From Dipteris shenzhenensis (taxonomy: Eukaryota; Polypodiophyta; Polypodiopsida; Gleicheniales): a DNA stretch of 64,000 nucleotides. The notes under the pieces are model-generated. The model was given only the letters and a program-made list of their open reading frames with translations. It was not told the origin of the DNA and searched no databases. How positions within the stretch are numbered: the stretch's first letter is position 1; every line of letters begins with the position of its first letter. The stretch lies in the NCBI GenBank assembly GCA_047967505.1, contig CM106538.1; one strand, written 5' to 3'. A program made the position numbers and the translations under genes. Shown here in pieces: positions 1-10,903 of the stretch.

Positions 1-1005
1 ATTTATGTTGATGATTTGATCATCACAGGTGATAGTGATGAAGATATCCTTCATGTGAAAATGCTATTGAGGCAGAAGTTTGAGATGAAGGATTTGGGAG
101 AGCTGCGTTATTTCTTGGGCATTGAGGTGATTAGATCACCAAGTGGGATACAGCTCTTATAGAGGCAGTATGGATTGGACATGCTGTCCAAATATGGGAT
201 GATAGGCTGTAAGCCTATTTCAGTTCCTTTGGAGCAGAATGTGAAGCTGAGCACAGATGCAGGTGAGCTTCTGGAAGACCCTACTATGTACAGACGCATA
301 GTAGGAAGTTTGATTTACATGACTATTAGCAGGCTAGATTTGAGCTATGCTGTTGGGCTAGTAAGTCAGTTTATGCAGGCTCCAAGGAAACCACATTTGG
401 ATCCGGCTAGATGCATACTCAGGTATGTGAAGTCCACATTGCAGTATGGACTATTTTATGAGGCTGGGGTTCAGATACAGTTGCATGGATACACTGATGC
501 TGATTGGGCTGGTAGTATTTCTGATAGACGATCTACCAGTGGATATGTGTTCTCTTTTGGGAGTGCTGCAGTCACTTGGAGCAGCAAGAAACAGCCTACA
601 GTTGCCTTGTCGAGCACAGAGGCTGAGTACAGGGGTGCAGCAATGGCTGCATGTGAGGTAGCTTGGTTGCATAAGCTACTCTATGATATGCATCAGTCTA
701 TAGATGGGCCGGTTGTCATTTATTGTGACAACATGAGCAGTATACACTTGGCAAAGAACCTAGTCTTTCATGCTAGAACAAAGCACATTGAGGTGCATTA
801 TCACTATGTGCGGGAGAAGGTTTTACTAGGTCTTATTGATCTAGTTTATGTCAGCACAGAGGATCAGGTAGCTGACATATTCATGAAAGCATTGGGCACA
901 GAGAAGCTGCGCAAGTTCAGAGACCTGCTTGGTGTGCAGGATTTGGGATTGAGCTCGAGGGGGAGTGTTGAGATATCGAGCTCCACTCGAGATATACCAG
1001 GGTGA
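1..1005 (+). pseudogene. Ty1/copia reverse transcriptase C-terminus and RNase H (family A), left-truncated
   Basis: The frame is open from base 1 and begins inside the reverse transcriptase at the catalytic box YVDD (codons from about base 4), followed by the usual copia text MKDLGELRYFLGIE. An in-frame TAG at 160-162 interrupts it; the same frame then continues through the RT thumb (GSLIYMTISRLDLSYAV) and a complete-looking copia RNase H: DADWAG, SSTEAEYRGAA, YCDNMSSIHLA and ARTKHIEVHYHYVREKV carry the expected acidic and histidine residues. The frame ends just inside the 3' LTR, which starts at 966. It acted in reverse transcription of the element in cytoplasmic particles. The upstream part of the element lies outside the window. 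The single stop makes this copy non-functional unless read through. Superfamily is certain. Confidence 0.93.
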
Positions 1006-1318
1006 CCATTGGGTACTTATGTCACCGACTTGTTAGCTGGAGATGCGGTTGGTACACTGCCCATGAATAATAGCTGGATGACAGCTATCCTTATCTACAC
1101 TAGTTCGTGGCTCAGTTAGTATGCCACCTTAGTTAGTTGAGTTTGGTTTGAGAACCACATATAGGGTTCTTCTATTTCTTTGTACTTGAGTTCTTTTGGC
1201 TTTCACAACTAAGAAGAGGAAAACTGTTTTCAGCCTCCACCTTTGTGTGTATTCCCCCATTTGTGATTGTGAGAAAGCCGCAAGTGAGACTCCTTCCCTC
1301 TCTCCGACTATCTTCACA
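966..1318 (+). repeat. 3' LTR of copia family A (353 bp)
   Basis: The repeat starts TGTTGAGAT directly after a purine-rich tract (gagctcgaggggga) and ends CTTCACA, so it has TG...CA ends. The same 353-bp sequence recurs as both LTRs of the minus-strand element at 30683-34569, which fixes its borders. The sequence right after 1318 is the interior of a CACTA gene, so this element jumped into that transposon. Confidence 0.92.
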
Positions 1319-2508
1319 GGTTTAGCCATCCCCTTTGTGATGGAAGTACGCAAGGTTGATCTACGATGCTTCAAGACCAAACCCATGTGCTCTCGCATAT
1401 AATCCTCATTAAACTCCCAATTTGGCGGGTTAGGGTATTTTTGTTTTAATTCATCGATGACCGCCTGCTTCTTTTGGTCATCTTGATACCACCAATCGAT
1501 AGCAATGCCGCTCTTGAAGTGATGGCTCATCAACCTCCTCATGGTGGCCATCACTGCTTTGCTCTTTCTATCTTCTATTATCTCTCCGACAACCGTGATT
1601 TATTAGGAGAGGTCCTCGTCTGGGTAAGAAGGGCTTATGGTAGCGACAGAGTCAGAGCGAGTGAAAGCTGTGCGAGCGCTTCCAGAGTGAGGAGTAGCAG
1701 TGGGAGTAGGAGAGGGCAAGGGACCTGACTGATATTGTGTCTTTAGACCAAGTGGAGACCTGTAGGGATGTGAGTGTGCTAACTCGTCTACATCTCCTGA
1801 GTCAGCACAACATAAGCGGCCCCTCCCACTCTTCCTTTCCTTATGAGAGGCACGCGCAGGTGATGACCCCTTAGTCGAAGGGGCACGAGAGGACGGATGG
1901 ACAGTAGGTCCTCCCGTCGGTGTAGGGGAGGGAATTGCTGAGGTCCTTTGAGATAGCAGAGAGAAGAATCTCGCTGCCTCCTCATCGGTCATCTGTGCTA
2001 CAAACTCGTCGGGACTCCCAACAAAGCCATGCGTGGCTAGCAAAGGAGTTCCCCGAGGGGTAGTCACAGTGCTACGTCCGAGAGGAGTCCAGACCAGGGG
2101 TAGACTAGGGGTAGTCACAATGCTAGGTCCGATAGGAAAAGAGGGAGGAAAAGAGGAAGAAGAGGGAAAGGAAAGAGGGAAAGAAGAGAGAAGACATGGG
2201 AAAGAAGAGGGAAAGAAGAGAAAGAAGAGGGAAAAGAGGAGGAAGAGGAAAAGAGGAAGAAGAGGGAAAGGAAAAGAGATTGGAAGAGGGGAAAGAGAGA
2301 AGAAGAGGGAAAGAAGAGAGAAGAAGAGGGAAAGAGACATATGTCGAAGGAGAAGGAAAGGAGGGAAAGAAGAAGAGAGAAGAGGGAAAGAAGAGGGAAG
2401 AGAGGGGAAGAGAGGGTTCCTACGTCCATCATTGCAGCTAGCACTTAAGGCACTAGCTGCAGGCCAATGCAAATAACAAAAATAACAAATGGAAAAAAGA
2501 GGAAGCAT
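1319..2508 (-). pseudogene. CACTA partner gene (Transposase_24-like), truncated by copia insertion
   Basis: Read on the minus strand, a Pro/Ser/Thr-rich N-terminal region (about 2050-1640, with GFVGSPDEFVAQMTDEEAAR) runs in the same frame into a conserved block at about 1554-1319: MRRLMSHHFKSG, KKQAVIDELKQKYPNPP, YMREHMGLVLKHRRSTLR. This block resembles the plant Ptta/En/Spm Transposase_24 family, whose members accompany TNP2 in CACTA elements. Two adjacent in-frame stops sit near 1616-1621, where copy 2 has Tyr and Gln. The copia LTR ends inside the codons that follow the SITKGMAKP motif, so the last part is missing. The purine-rich stretch 2140-2430 lies in its upstream region. Copy 2 (24153-25704) shows the full exon plan. 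Family assignment comes from recall, without a profile search. Confidence 0.75.
2140..2430. repeat. Purine-rich GGGAAAGAAGAGA tract
   Basis: About 290 bases of nearly pure A and G on the plus strand, built from variants of gggaaagaagagaaagaagag. The open frames here on either strand are low-complexity and are not credible genes. The same position in CACTA copy 2 holds a much larger minisatellite (25735-27450), so this is the short allele of an expandable repeat inside the element. Confidence 0.85.
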
Positions 2509-3063
2509 TTACCTGGAATAGTACATCCCGCTCGGTGTTTTGTGGATTGGCCCTACAAAAGAGAGGAAACATACCATTTTTCAAAGAAGATGTTAGAGGA
2601 AGAAGAAGATTACAAAAGCAACTTCTCAAAGAGATTGGATTGAGGAGACAAGGAGAAAGAGAAGGAAGAGAAATACAAAAAAGACTAGAAGAGGTGAGTC
2701 TTCTTTCTTTCTTGAAATCTCGTTTTTTGTTTCAATCCTTTGAAATCAAGCATGAAAAATAGTACACAGCTTTAGCAATACAAGGAGAAGCACTCACAAA
2801 ACGAAATTTCACAAAAAACCTACCTACATTGTTCAAAGAGACTCACCTTTTTGAAAAACTTCCTTTCAAGAAACCAAAGAGGGAGAAGGGTGGAGAGGGA
2901 GCACAAGTGTTAGGAGAGGGGTGAGTAGTGGTGAGGAGTGGAGAATAGAGTGGGAGGTCATCAGAAATAGGTGGGAGGAGAGATTGCTTTGCTTACAATA
3001 GAGATTAGAGGGATTGCTAAAGAAAATGCCACGCGTCGTGAGGTTCAGGTTTTAACCCATAGC

Positions 3064-3166
3064 GTCGCTATATACCGACACTGTTTCATCACTATATAGT
3101 GACGGTTTTAAATAAAAGTGTCGCTATATAGCGACGAAACAGAGCAAAACTTCGCTATATAGTGAC
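3064..3166. promoter_or_regulatory. Central palindrome cluster between divergent CACTA genes (copy 1)
   Basis: Four versions of the 16-bp palindrome GTCGCTATATAGCGAC begin at 3064, 3088, 3120 and 3151; the third is perfect. They lie between the minus-strand partner gene and the plus-strand TNP2 gene, about 100 bp before the TNP2 start. Copy 2 keeps the cluster at the matching place (28032-28110). The likely role is a binding site controlling both genes; this is an inference from position and from reuse of the motif near the element ends. Confidence 0.7.
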
Positions 3167-3272
3167 GCTTCATGACACTTTATGTTTAAAGTTAAAAAAG
3201 AAGCTCATTGATGCTATTTTATAACTGTTAATATATTTCCTTGCAACTTATGTTGTGATTTTATAAGTGTAG

Positions 3273-6200
3273 ATGGAAGGGACAAGTGGAAGCTCGTCCG
3301 ATGATGCGCCAATGCCTGGGAGCACAAAGTGGCTTATGGAGAGGTTATATTGTCATTGCACTCATTGCAAGCGAGAAGTACGACATCAATGTCGTATTAT
3401 CATGCGCCACTTGTGGATGTATGGGGAGGAGCCCAAACTTGTACCCACCGTTGGTGTTGCACGTGTTGATGGATTATCAGTAAGTCAAAGCTATTTAAGT
3501 TCGCGGTTAATTTTGCATACCATGAAATACAAGATCTTATATTTACACGAAATCTTAAAATAGGATGATGAGGCTGACGAGGGTATGCATATACCTTCAC
3601 ACTTTGAGCAAGACTATAGTCTCTCGGATGATGACGAGGGTATGGTCGACATGATGGATTCTATTTTTAGAGGCACTACATCCCATGTACAGGTGATGTC
3701 AGAGTCTGAGGTCAAAATGTGAGAGTTGCAATCAACACAATTGTATGAGGGTGCTAGGATGCCTAAACTACGTTCTTGTCTCTCAATCTTGAATCTGCAA
3801 GTAAAGTATGGGTGGTCGGATACAAGTGTCTCGGCCTTAATGCGGCTAGCTCTTGCATTAATTTGACTCATTATTTGGTTATTGTTTGTTTTGATAATCA
3901 TCATGTATGGATTAGTGTACCGAATCATCATTGTTCGAAGCCTATGTATGTTTGAATTGTGATAGGTTGCTCCAGAAGATGTTGCCCTCATGTTGCCTGC
4001 ACCAAATACCATGCCTGCATCAAGAGATGAAGCGAAAAAGATGCTAACAACGATGGGTATGGATTATCATACCATCCATGCTTGCTGTAATGATTGTATT
4101 CTCTTTCATCGTGAGCATCGAGATTTGGCTAGTTGTCCAAAGTGTGGGGAACAATGATATAGAGATGACTTGCAGGGTGAGCAGATACCTATAAAGGTCT
4201 TGAGACACTTTCCCATCATTGCAAGAATACATCACATGTTTTGATGCAAATCCATAGCAGAGTCGATGACATGGCATGAATCTCATCAGTCCACTGATGA
4301 CACATTGAGGATTCCCACAGATTGTGCAGCTTGGAAGCACATAGACAAAATTAGTGGCCGAACTTTGCGAGGGAGCCACGCAACTTACATCTTGGGTTCG
4401 CCATGGATGGTGTGAATCCTTTCGGATTACACTCGACACCTTAGTTGACATGGCCCATAGTCGTGGTGAATTACAATATCCCACCATGGCTAACAATAAA
4501 AAAGGGACACCTCATGCTTGCACTACTTTTGCCAGGGAAGTACAAGGCAAAAAACATGGACATGTACATGGCACCTTTGATAGAGGAGTCACAGATATTA
4601 TGGAGAGAGTGCGGGTCTTTGATATTTCCAGAGCTCCTAGACATACTAATGATATTTTGGTTAGGGGAATCTTAATGTGGACCATGCATGACTACCCAAG
4701 ATATGGAGAGTGCGCAGGTATGTGGTTGTGTCTCTACAAGTATAATATAGGATTATGCTCTTATGACTCTCTTTCACACATGTCTTATACTAACACATTC
4801 ATGCACGCGTGCAGGCTTGTTACAAGTAGGTACCATGCTTGTCCTATTTGTGGACTGGGTTTGAAATCGCTTGCACGATACTCTAAACATATGAGGAAAA
4901 ATGTTTATGAAGGTCATGCTCGATACCTTCCGCTAGACCATCTTGCATGTGGAGGTCAGCTTGATCCACCACCATCATATTTGAAGGCAAGTGACTGGAT
5001 TCAGGCTTGGAGGGTGAATAGAGAGGAACCTCCTCCTAGTATGAAGAGGCTATCGATCTTTCACGAGCTTCCTTATTGGGGTCAGTTACAAATCAATCAT
5101 CTCTTGGATCCCATTCATATCTTCAAGAATGTGGGGGCTACTATTTGGACACACTTGGTTGGTTCCAAATACTCGAGAGGAGTGCGAGAAGACTTTGCGC
5201 GCTATGAATAGGATGTCTTGTTTGTGGCCCCAAGTGCATGCTTCGGGAAAAGTTGTCCTCTCGAAAGCAACGTGGATCCTCTCTACGAGGGAGGAGGCAG
5301 CGGTCAAGGCGGACATTTCCTCTTTTCAAACATCGATAGGGTACATGCGTTGCTTGAAAGGAGCATTTTCAAAGGACAATAAGCTTAGTGGGCTCAAGTC
5401 CCATGATTGGCACAAGGTCTTACATGTATTCTAAGCTATAGAATTAGTGTACCGATAATCTTGATGCGTTAGCGTAATTATGATTATGTTATTATGTTGA
5501 CATGACTTCTTTGTTGCTTTGATAGTTCATCCTCCCAATTACAATAAAAGGGTGCTTACAAGAAGATGTTAGAAATGCTATATTCAAGATCTATGGTATT
5601 GTGAGGTATGCTTACTATCAAATCGCATTGATTACATTTTCTTCAATTTAAGCTAATTAATCTGTAGACTGATTATGAAAATATCTTACATGGACATGTG
5701 AAATAGGTGGATATCTCAAAAAGAGATCTCCATATCGAGCATTGAGAAAGCTAGGGTGGAATCCATCGAAGCCGTATGCTTGCTTGAGAAGCACTTTCCC
5801 TCGAGCATTATGACAACTCAAGTCCACTTGCTTGTGCACATAGTTGATGAGGTGGCTATTGCAAGTACCGTTCATAGTTGATGGATGTTTTTTCTCAAGA
5901 AATTTATGAAAACTTTGAAGGGATTTTGAAGACAAAGAGCAAGACCAGAAGCAAGCATGGCAGAGGGATGGCTTGTGCAAGAGTCATTAGTATATATCAC
6001 GGAGTTTCTTGCATCCACGGATCCCGATATGCCGCAATCTTGGCATAACAAGGATGATGATCGCATCGTTGGCGAGGTTCCCCAAGGAAAAGGGATTGAA
6101 AGAAAGATGAGTGAAGAGAAAATGGAGAAATTCAAGAAGTTTTGTATCCTAAATAGCCCTGAGATGCAGAAGTGGATTGAGAGATATGAAGTGGCCAAAG

Positions 6201-7322
6201 CAGAAAGAATAAATGCAAGGACGAGATTCAGAGTAATGTATAGGCGATCGCAACCATATCCATGGGATTTGGCTCTTCTCCCCACTCACATGTCACTTGA
6301 TTGGCTACAACTGGCTCTACATAAAGCCGAATGCGATGGCGAGACAATAAATGAGTGCGAGCAAGAGTTATCATATGGATGTATGATGCATGTAAGTTTC
6401 TTACCTCTTGACGTAATTAAGTAATTATATGTGGCAATATATGCTATAAAATAGATGCATCTTCATTGTTTTAATGATGCTCTTTTACAGTACAAAAATT
6501 ACAGTGCATTATGGTCATATGGACGACATTTTCACGTGGAACGCATCGATTCAAAGAGAGTCACATATGATTGTGGAGTCATGGCTAACTTCACACAAGA
6601 TAGCCAAGCAAGTGCTTTGGATACCAATCTTCTCTCCTCACAGTTGGATTTTTGTGGAACCATACATGAAATCTATGAAGTTGATTTTGGACGATTTAGT
6701 ATTTTCATTCTTGATGTAAAATGGTTTAGAACTATTTACAATGGTCCCCATGCGATAGTGAGAAAAGATAGTAGCGGTTTCTTTGCAATAGACTCCACCA
6801 AACATTGGACCGATGAAAGTGATACTTTTGTTCTTCTCGAGCACTGTGAGCAGGTGCATACTAATGATTTAATTAATCGAAGCTTTCATTTTTAAAGATC
6901 CATTGATACATGTACTTGAGCATAATTTCATATATATAATTGACGACATTTGGCACCCATCTTCAATATAGGTGGTTTTTCATCCGGATCGTTCTGATCC
7001 ATGATGGTGGTACGTGATCCAAGTTGCACCACAAAGTAAGAAAATTTTTGAATATGTGGATATGGAGATGCCACTACCAATGCCAGATCCAATTGATCCC
7101 GATGAATCTAGCGAAGAAGATGAAGATCACAATATGAGCCAAGAGGAAGATTCGCATAATGACATCGCACGGGAGGAAGATGGAGATCACGATATTGAGG
7201 AAGAAGACAACGATCATCAAGAATCACCACACTTTATTGAAGAAGATGATCAAGTACTTTTAGGTGAACGTACGATGCTAGAGTATGATGATGATATAGA
7301 AGATCAACTCGGTATAGAGTAA
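3273..7322 (+). pseudogene. TNP2-type CACTA transposase with DUF4218 and DUF4216 regions, decayed
   Basis: The first exon starts at ATG 3273 (MEGTSGSSSDDAPMPGSTKW) and ends near a donor at about 3480; copy 2 shares it. Exon 2 (about 3564-3720) is acidic. From about 3966 the frame reads the TNP2 signature, broken by stops and shifts: SCPKCGEQ, KVLRHFPIIARI, MTWHESHQSTDDTLRIPTD, then in another frame WPIVVVNYNIPPWLTIKKGH and GKYKAKNMDMYMAPLIEE (4445-4675), WTMHDYPRYGECAG, YHACPICGLG and YEGHARYLPLDH (to 5211). 5220-5434 ends in LKSHDWHKVLHVF. A DUF4218-like part (VESIEAVCLLEKHFPSS; VHLLVHIVDEVAIA) lies at 5730-5880 and a DUF4216-like part (DVKWFRTIYNG, with DSSGFFAIDSTKHW) at 6455-6855. An acidic tail covers 7014-7322. 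The protein would cut and join CACTA ends. It cannot be expressed intact. Confidence 0.88.
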
Positions 7323-7588
7323 GAGATAGACTTATTTGGTGCCTTAGACTTGGCTCAAGATGAAACAATTGATGTAAATGCTCTTCATTGAATTTTTTTC
7401 ATCTCAAACTTGGACATGAATATATGAGCTTCAAAGGCTTGATGTACATGCTCTCATACTTTTATTCTCTCAAATAATCAAACATGTATGAAGATTTAAA
7501 AATTTTATCATTGGAAAAAACTAACTTTTAAGGCCTATATGAGTAAAAAACCTCTCTCGAAAATGTCGCTATAAAATAGTATCTCAGT

Positions 7589-7681
7589 GTTGCTATATAG
7601 CGACACTTAAAAGTCGCTATATAGCGACTTTTGTAATAGTTGCTATATAGCGACATTTGCCTAAAGTTGCTATATAGCGAC
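7589..7681. repeat. Right subterminal palindrome array (CACTA copy 1)
   Basis: Four copies of GTYGCTATATAGCGAC begin at 7589, 7613, 7639 and 7666, 24-27 bp apart, plus a partial one at 7565. They sit about 100-190 bp inside the right terminus at 7777. Subterminal transposase-binding repeats are a known hallmark of CACTA elements; here the unit is itself a palindrome. Confidence 0.85.
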
Positions 7682-7762
7682 GCTTTACGAGACCCGCTTT
7701 TCATGCCGACAATTAGCAACCCATGCATGCTAAACATCGGTACTTAAACGTTGCAATAGGAT

Positions 7763-7777
7763 CCATGTGTAGTAGTG
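7763..7777. repeat. Right terminus of CACTA copy 1
   Basis: Read on the minus strand the sequence begins CACTACTACACATGG, the conserved five-base CACTA end. Further in it shows GTACCGATGTTTA, partly matching the left terminus of copy 2. A 3-bp target duplication cannot be tested because the left end of this copy is missing. Confidence 0.7.
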
Positions 7778-8175
7778 AAGTATTAAATTGAATAAGATTA
7801 AGGAGTGCGAAAAGTATAGTACCCATCGATCAAAAGCACATGTGATGGGAGGAAGCAGGTATAAGACATGGTGGAAAGGAATAATTAGGCATGCCCAATG
7901 ATGAAAATGGTATCCAACGGAAATTAAAGTAAATAAGATTAAGGTGTCTGCAAAGCATCATACCCATACAACAAAGGCACATGCGATAGGAGCATGCCAA
8001 TTGCATATTTTTTGATACTCAAGTATGAGACGTGGTTAAAAAAAAGAAAATAAGCATGCCCAATGATGCAAATGGTCTCCATAGACATGATACTTTGCAA
8101 GGGCATTAAAGTAAATAATATTAAGGCATGCACAAAGTATAGTACCATCCAAGAAAGGCATATGTGATAGGAGCA
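7778..8175. repeat. Degenerate satellite, left part
   Basis: Diverged tandem units carry shared landmarks: GGCACATGTGATAGGAGCA, TTTTTTGATACT, GCATGCCCAATGATGCAAATGG and AAGATTAAGG. The GCACATG landmark recurs at about 7836, 7977 and 8159. The array resumes at 10169 after an inserted LTR element. There are no genes here. Confidence 0.7.
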
Positions 8176-10163
8176 TGTTGGAAATTGGTATCATCCTAAA
8201 ATCTAAGGACGAAAGAGAAAGACAAGGAAAGTACTCATGATAGAAGGCACAAAGATCTAGATTGATTTATTCATGATGTGACACTACAATATATAGTGCC
8301 AAGTACAATGTACCACACACTAATCTATATGGGATAAATCCCTAGGTGCCACATGGCACACCTACACACTCACACACAAAGGACCACACACAAAGAGCAC
8401 TCCTAGTGGAGCACTAACACCCAACAAACCCTCCTTAAGTGATACACTAGGAGGACAAAAACCACAAAAGAACCAAGATCCAAAGAACCCCTCCTCAAGG
8501 AATATCCTCATACTGTGTCAAGGATAAATCTAGGCTTATGGTTTCTCATGCCAGTGTCTCTGGTCAAGGATAAATCTCATAGCACTAGTGTCACATGCCA
8601 GTTATGGGTTTCCAAGGGTAGAGACAATAGAAGGATCTGGTAAACACAATCACATAGAGAGAGAGAGAGAGATGGACCTTGCCACACAACCCTCCTCAAG
8701 GGACATCTCTCCTGCTGGTCAAGGATAAATCTGGTACTCATGGTCCACTTTCTCATGCCATGTCAGGGGTGCCTCATGGGTAGGGACAAAATAATAAGGC
8801 CCACAACTCATTACACATATCAAAACACACATAAAAGAGAGATCTTCCACATGGCCTACATCATGTGGTGGCCAAAGGTGTGTACAAAGGCTGTACCAGG
8901 GCAGAGTACCCATAATCATAAAATATCATCATGGAGAATAAATCTTTTTATGCACAAGGCAAGTGCATAGAACCCAGCAGAACCATGAAGAAAATGGGAA
9001 GGTCTTACCACTTTTCGTGGCAGTGTCTAATCCCTTACATGAGAAATAAGATTCAGTTCTTTAATATCTTTGAGAAACAAAAATCTGCAGCTCATAAAAA
9101 ATACATCTTTTTGTATGGCAAGAGAACGCAACAAAGAGGTGAGATATCAGAATATCTGAGTGAAAACAACTCCCTTTGGAACCACATAATCAAGAGCAGA
9201 AAAATAATTTGTTCTTCAGCAAGATATCCAAAAAGAAGACTTTCTTGCTGAATATAACAGAGGACAGCAGAACCTTGAGTAGAGACCAATCACAAAATGA
9301 ATGTGTGCAGCGCAGCTTGAGAAGGAAGTGTGGCGCACTGCTGCAGCATCACGTTATATCGACGATAATGAATAAAGAAGAGATGGCTGTCGACATCTTG
9401 AGCAGCCAAGCTTTCAAACCGGTAGATCCAGAAATGTCACACGCGGTTGTACCCGAGAGAACTCCTTCAAGCTGAACTGAAAAAATGATGATATCTCCCT
9501 GTCATCTACCTCGTCATTCTCCTAGCTGGTTGAACCATTGTCCAAATCCTCTAAAAGCTGGGCGACGAGATGGAGAGAGGGCATGTGTACAGCCCAAAGT
9601 TTTCCGGTCAGGAGCAGCTCATGAGATGCGCACAATCTTGGAAAGGTATTCATAGCCAGAGGTAGGTGTAACCAGAACCATGGCGGCCTGCAACCAGAAA
9701 TAGAGGAGTTTGGAGAGGATAATCTCGAGCTGAGAGGGAAGAAGAATCTACGTTAGGCTAGGTGAGCTATGACTGAGGTGAAGGAGAGGAGAAGAGAATA
9801 AGATGAAAGGGCGCTAGGAGATAAGCTAGAAGAGGGAGAAAAACTAGAGTAGACTAACTATGAGCTAGGAAGAGGGAGCTATGGGTGAGGAGTCTATGGC
9901 TCTGATACCAATTGTTGGAAATTGGTATCATCCTAAAATCTAAGGACGAAAGAGAAAGACAAGGAAAGTACTCATGATAGAAGGCACAAAGATCTAGATT
10001 GATTTATTCATGATGTGACACTACAATATATAGTGCCAAGTACAATGTACCACACACTAATCTATATGGGATAAATCCCTAGGTGCCACATGGCACACCT
10101 ACACACTCACACACAAAGGACCACACACAAAGAGCACTCCTAGTGGAGCACTAACACCCAACA
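8176..10163 (-). mobile_element. Short LTR retrotransposon without recognisable coding domains (1,988 bp)
   Basis: Two 251-bp LTRs (8176-8426 and 9913-10163) start TGTTGG and end CCAACA and are nearly identical. A perfect 5-bp target duplication GAGCA lies at 8171-8175 and 10164-10168. On the minus strand, two bases after the 5' LTR (9913-10163), comes TGGTATCAGAGC, the initiator tRNA-Met primer site; a purine tract AAGGAGGGTT precedes the 3' LTR at 8427. The 1,486-bp interior shows no RT, integrase or zinc knuckle that I recognise. It would need enzymes from a copia relative. The interior near 8500-8780 shares phrases (aaggataaatct, tctcatgcca) with the element at 38169-40196 and with 50000-50173, so these form one group. 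Confidence 0.9.
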
Positions 10164-10168
10164 GAGCA

Positions 10169-10680
10169 CACCGATGCATATTTTTTGATACTAATGTATG
10201 AGACATGGTGCAAAAGAAGAAAAAATGCATGTTGAACCATGGGAATGACATCGGATGGGAAATAAATTTTGCATGGGTCTTAAAAAAAATAAGATTATGG
10301 TGTGTATAAAGTGTCTTACCCATTTGACTAAGGCACATGTGATAGCAGCACAATGATGAATATTTTTTAATGCTAAAAAATGCATGCCCAACCATGCAAA
10401 TGGTGTCCGATGGGGATGATACTTTGCATAGGCCTTAAACTAAATTATGTTAGGCCAAGTGTAGAGTGTCATACCCATAGGATGAGGCACACATGATGGG
10501 AGCAATCACATGTGTGTTTTTTGATACTCAGGTATGTGGCACGATGGCCCATGGAAAATAAGAAAATATGCATTTCCAATGATGCAAATGGTGCCCGATG
10601 GGAATGATACTTTTTCAAGGCTTTGAGTGAATAATATTAAGGCATGTGCAAAGTATTGTACCCATCCAAAAAAGGCACCT
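10169..10680. repeat. Degenerate satellite, right part
   Basis: This continues the array at 7778-8175. GCACATG-type landmarks fall near 10333, 10487 and 10675. After removing the inserted element the unit lengths over the whole array are roughly 140-190 bp with about six units. Confidence 0.7.
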
Positions 10681-10903
10681 TGGAAGGCCTCTATAGCCCT
10701 CCTACCTACACTACTCTATTGCCACCCTCTTCCTTTTATGCTAGTAATCCAAGACGATAGACCTTGTGGAATCAGAGCCTGATGTGCCACCAATCGGCTA
10801 CCACCCCCAATTAAATTCATACTTTAAATGAATGGACCATTGCCCCCTCCCCCACCCAAAAATGAGTTAATATTGGTTTTCCCCTTTGTTGGGGGGCCCT
10901 ATT
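10681..10903. other. Unassigned spacer
   Basis: I see no gene, repeat or element end here. A run of G and C (ggggggcccta near 10890) precedes the tandem repeat that starts at 10904. Confidence 0.4.

Larger units (their letters stand above)
1319..7777 (+). mobile_element. CACTA (En/Spm-type) transposon copy 1, left end lost
   Basis: The element holds two divergent genes: a minus-strand partner gene (1319-2508) and a plus-strand TNP2-type transposase gene (3273-7322). Palindromic motifs lie between them (3064-3166) and near the right end (7589-7681). The right terminus reads TAGTAGTG at 7770-7777, the complement of a CACTA end, and its inner part (GTACCGATGTTTA on the minus strand) resembles the left terminus of copy 2 (AATACCAACGCTTT). 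The left end was replaced or cut off by the copia LTR at 966-1318. Many stops and frameshifts in both genes show this copy is dead. The strand given is that of the TNP2 gene. Confidence 0.88.

Noticed and set aside
451-672. Minus-strand and alternative-frame open frames across the copia RNase H
   Set aside because: They shadow the RNase H frame, and the same shadows recur wherever this domain is present (for example 28834-29049).
2033-2476. Long open frames rich in Lys/Glu/Arg (plus) and Ser/Phe/Leu/Pro (minus)
   Set aside because: They are translations of a purine tract; codons are repeats of GGA/GAA/AAG with no domain.
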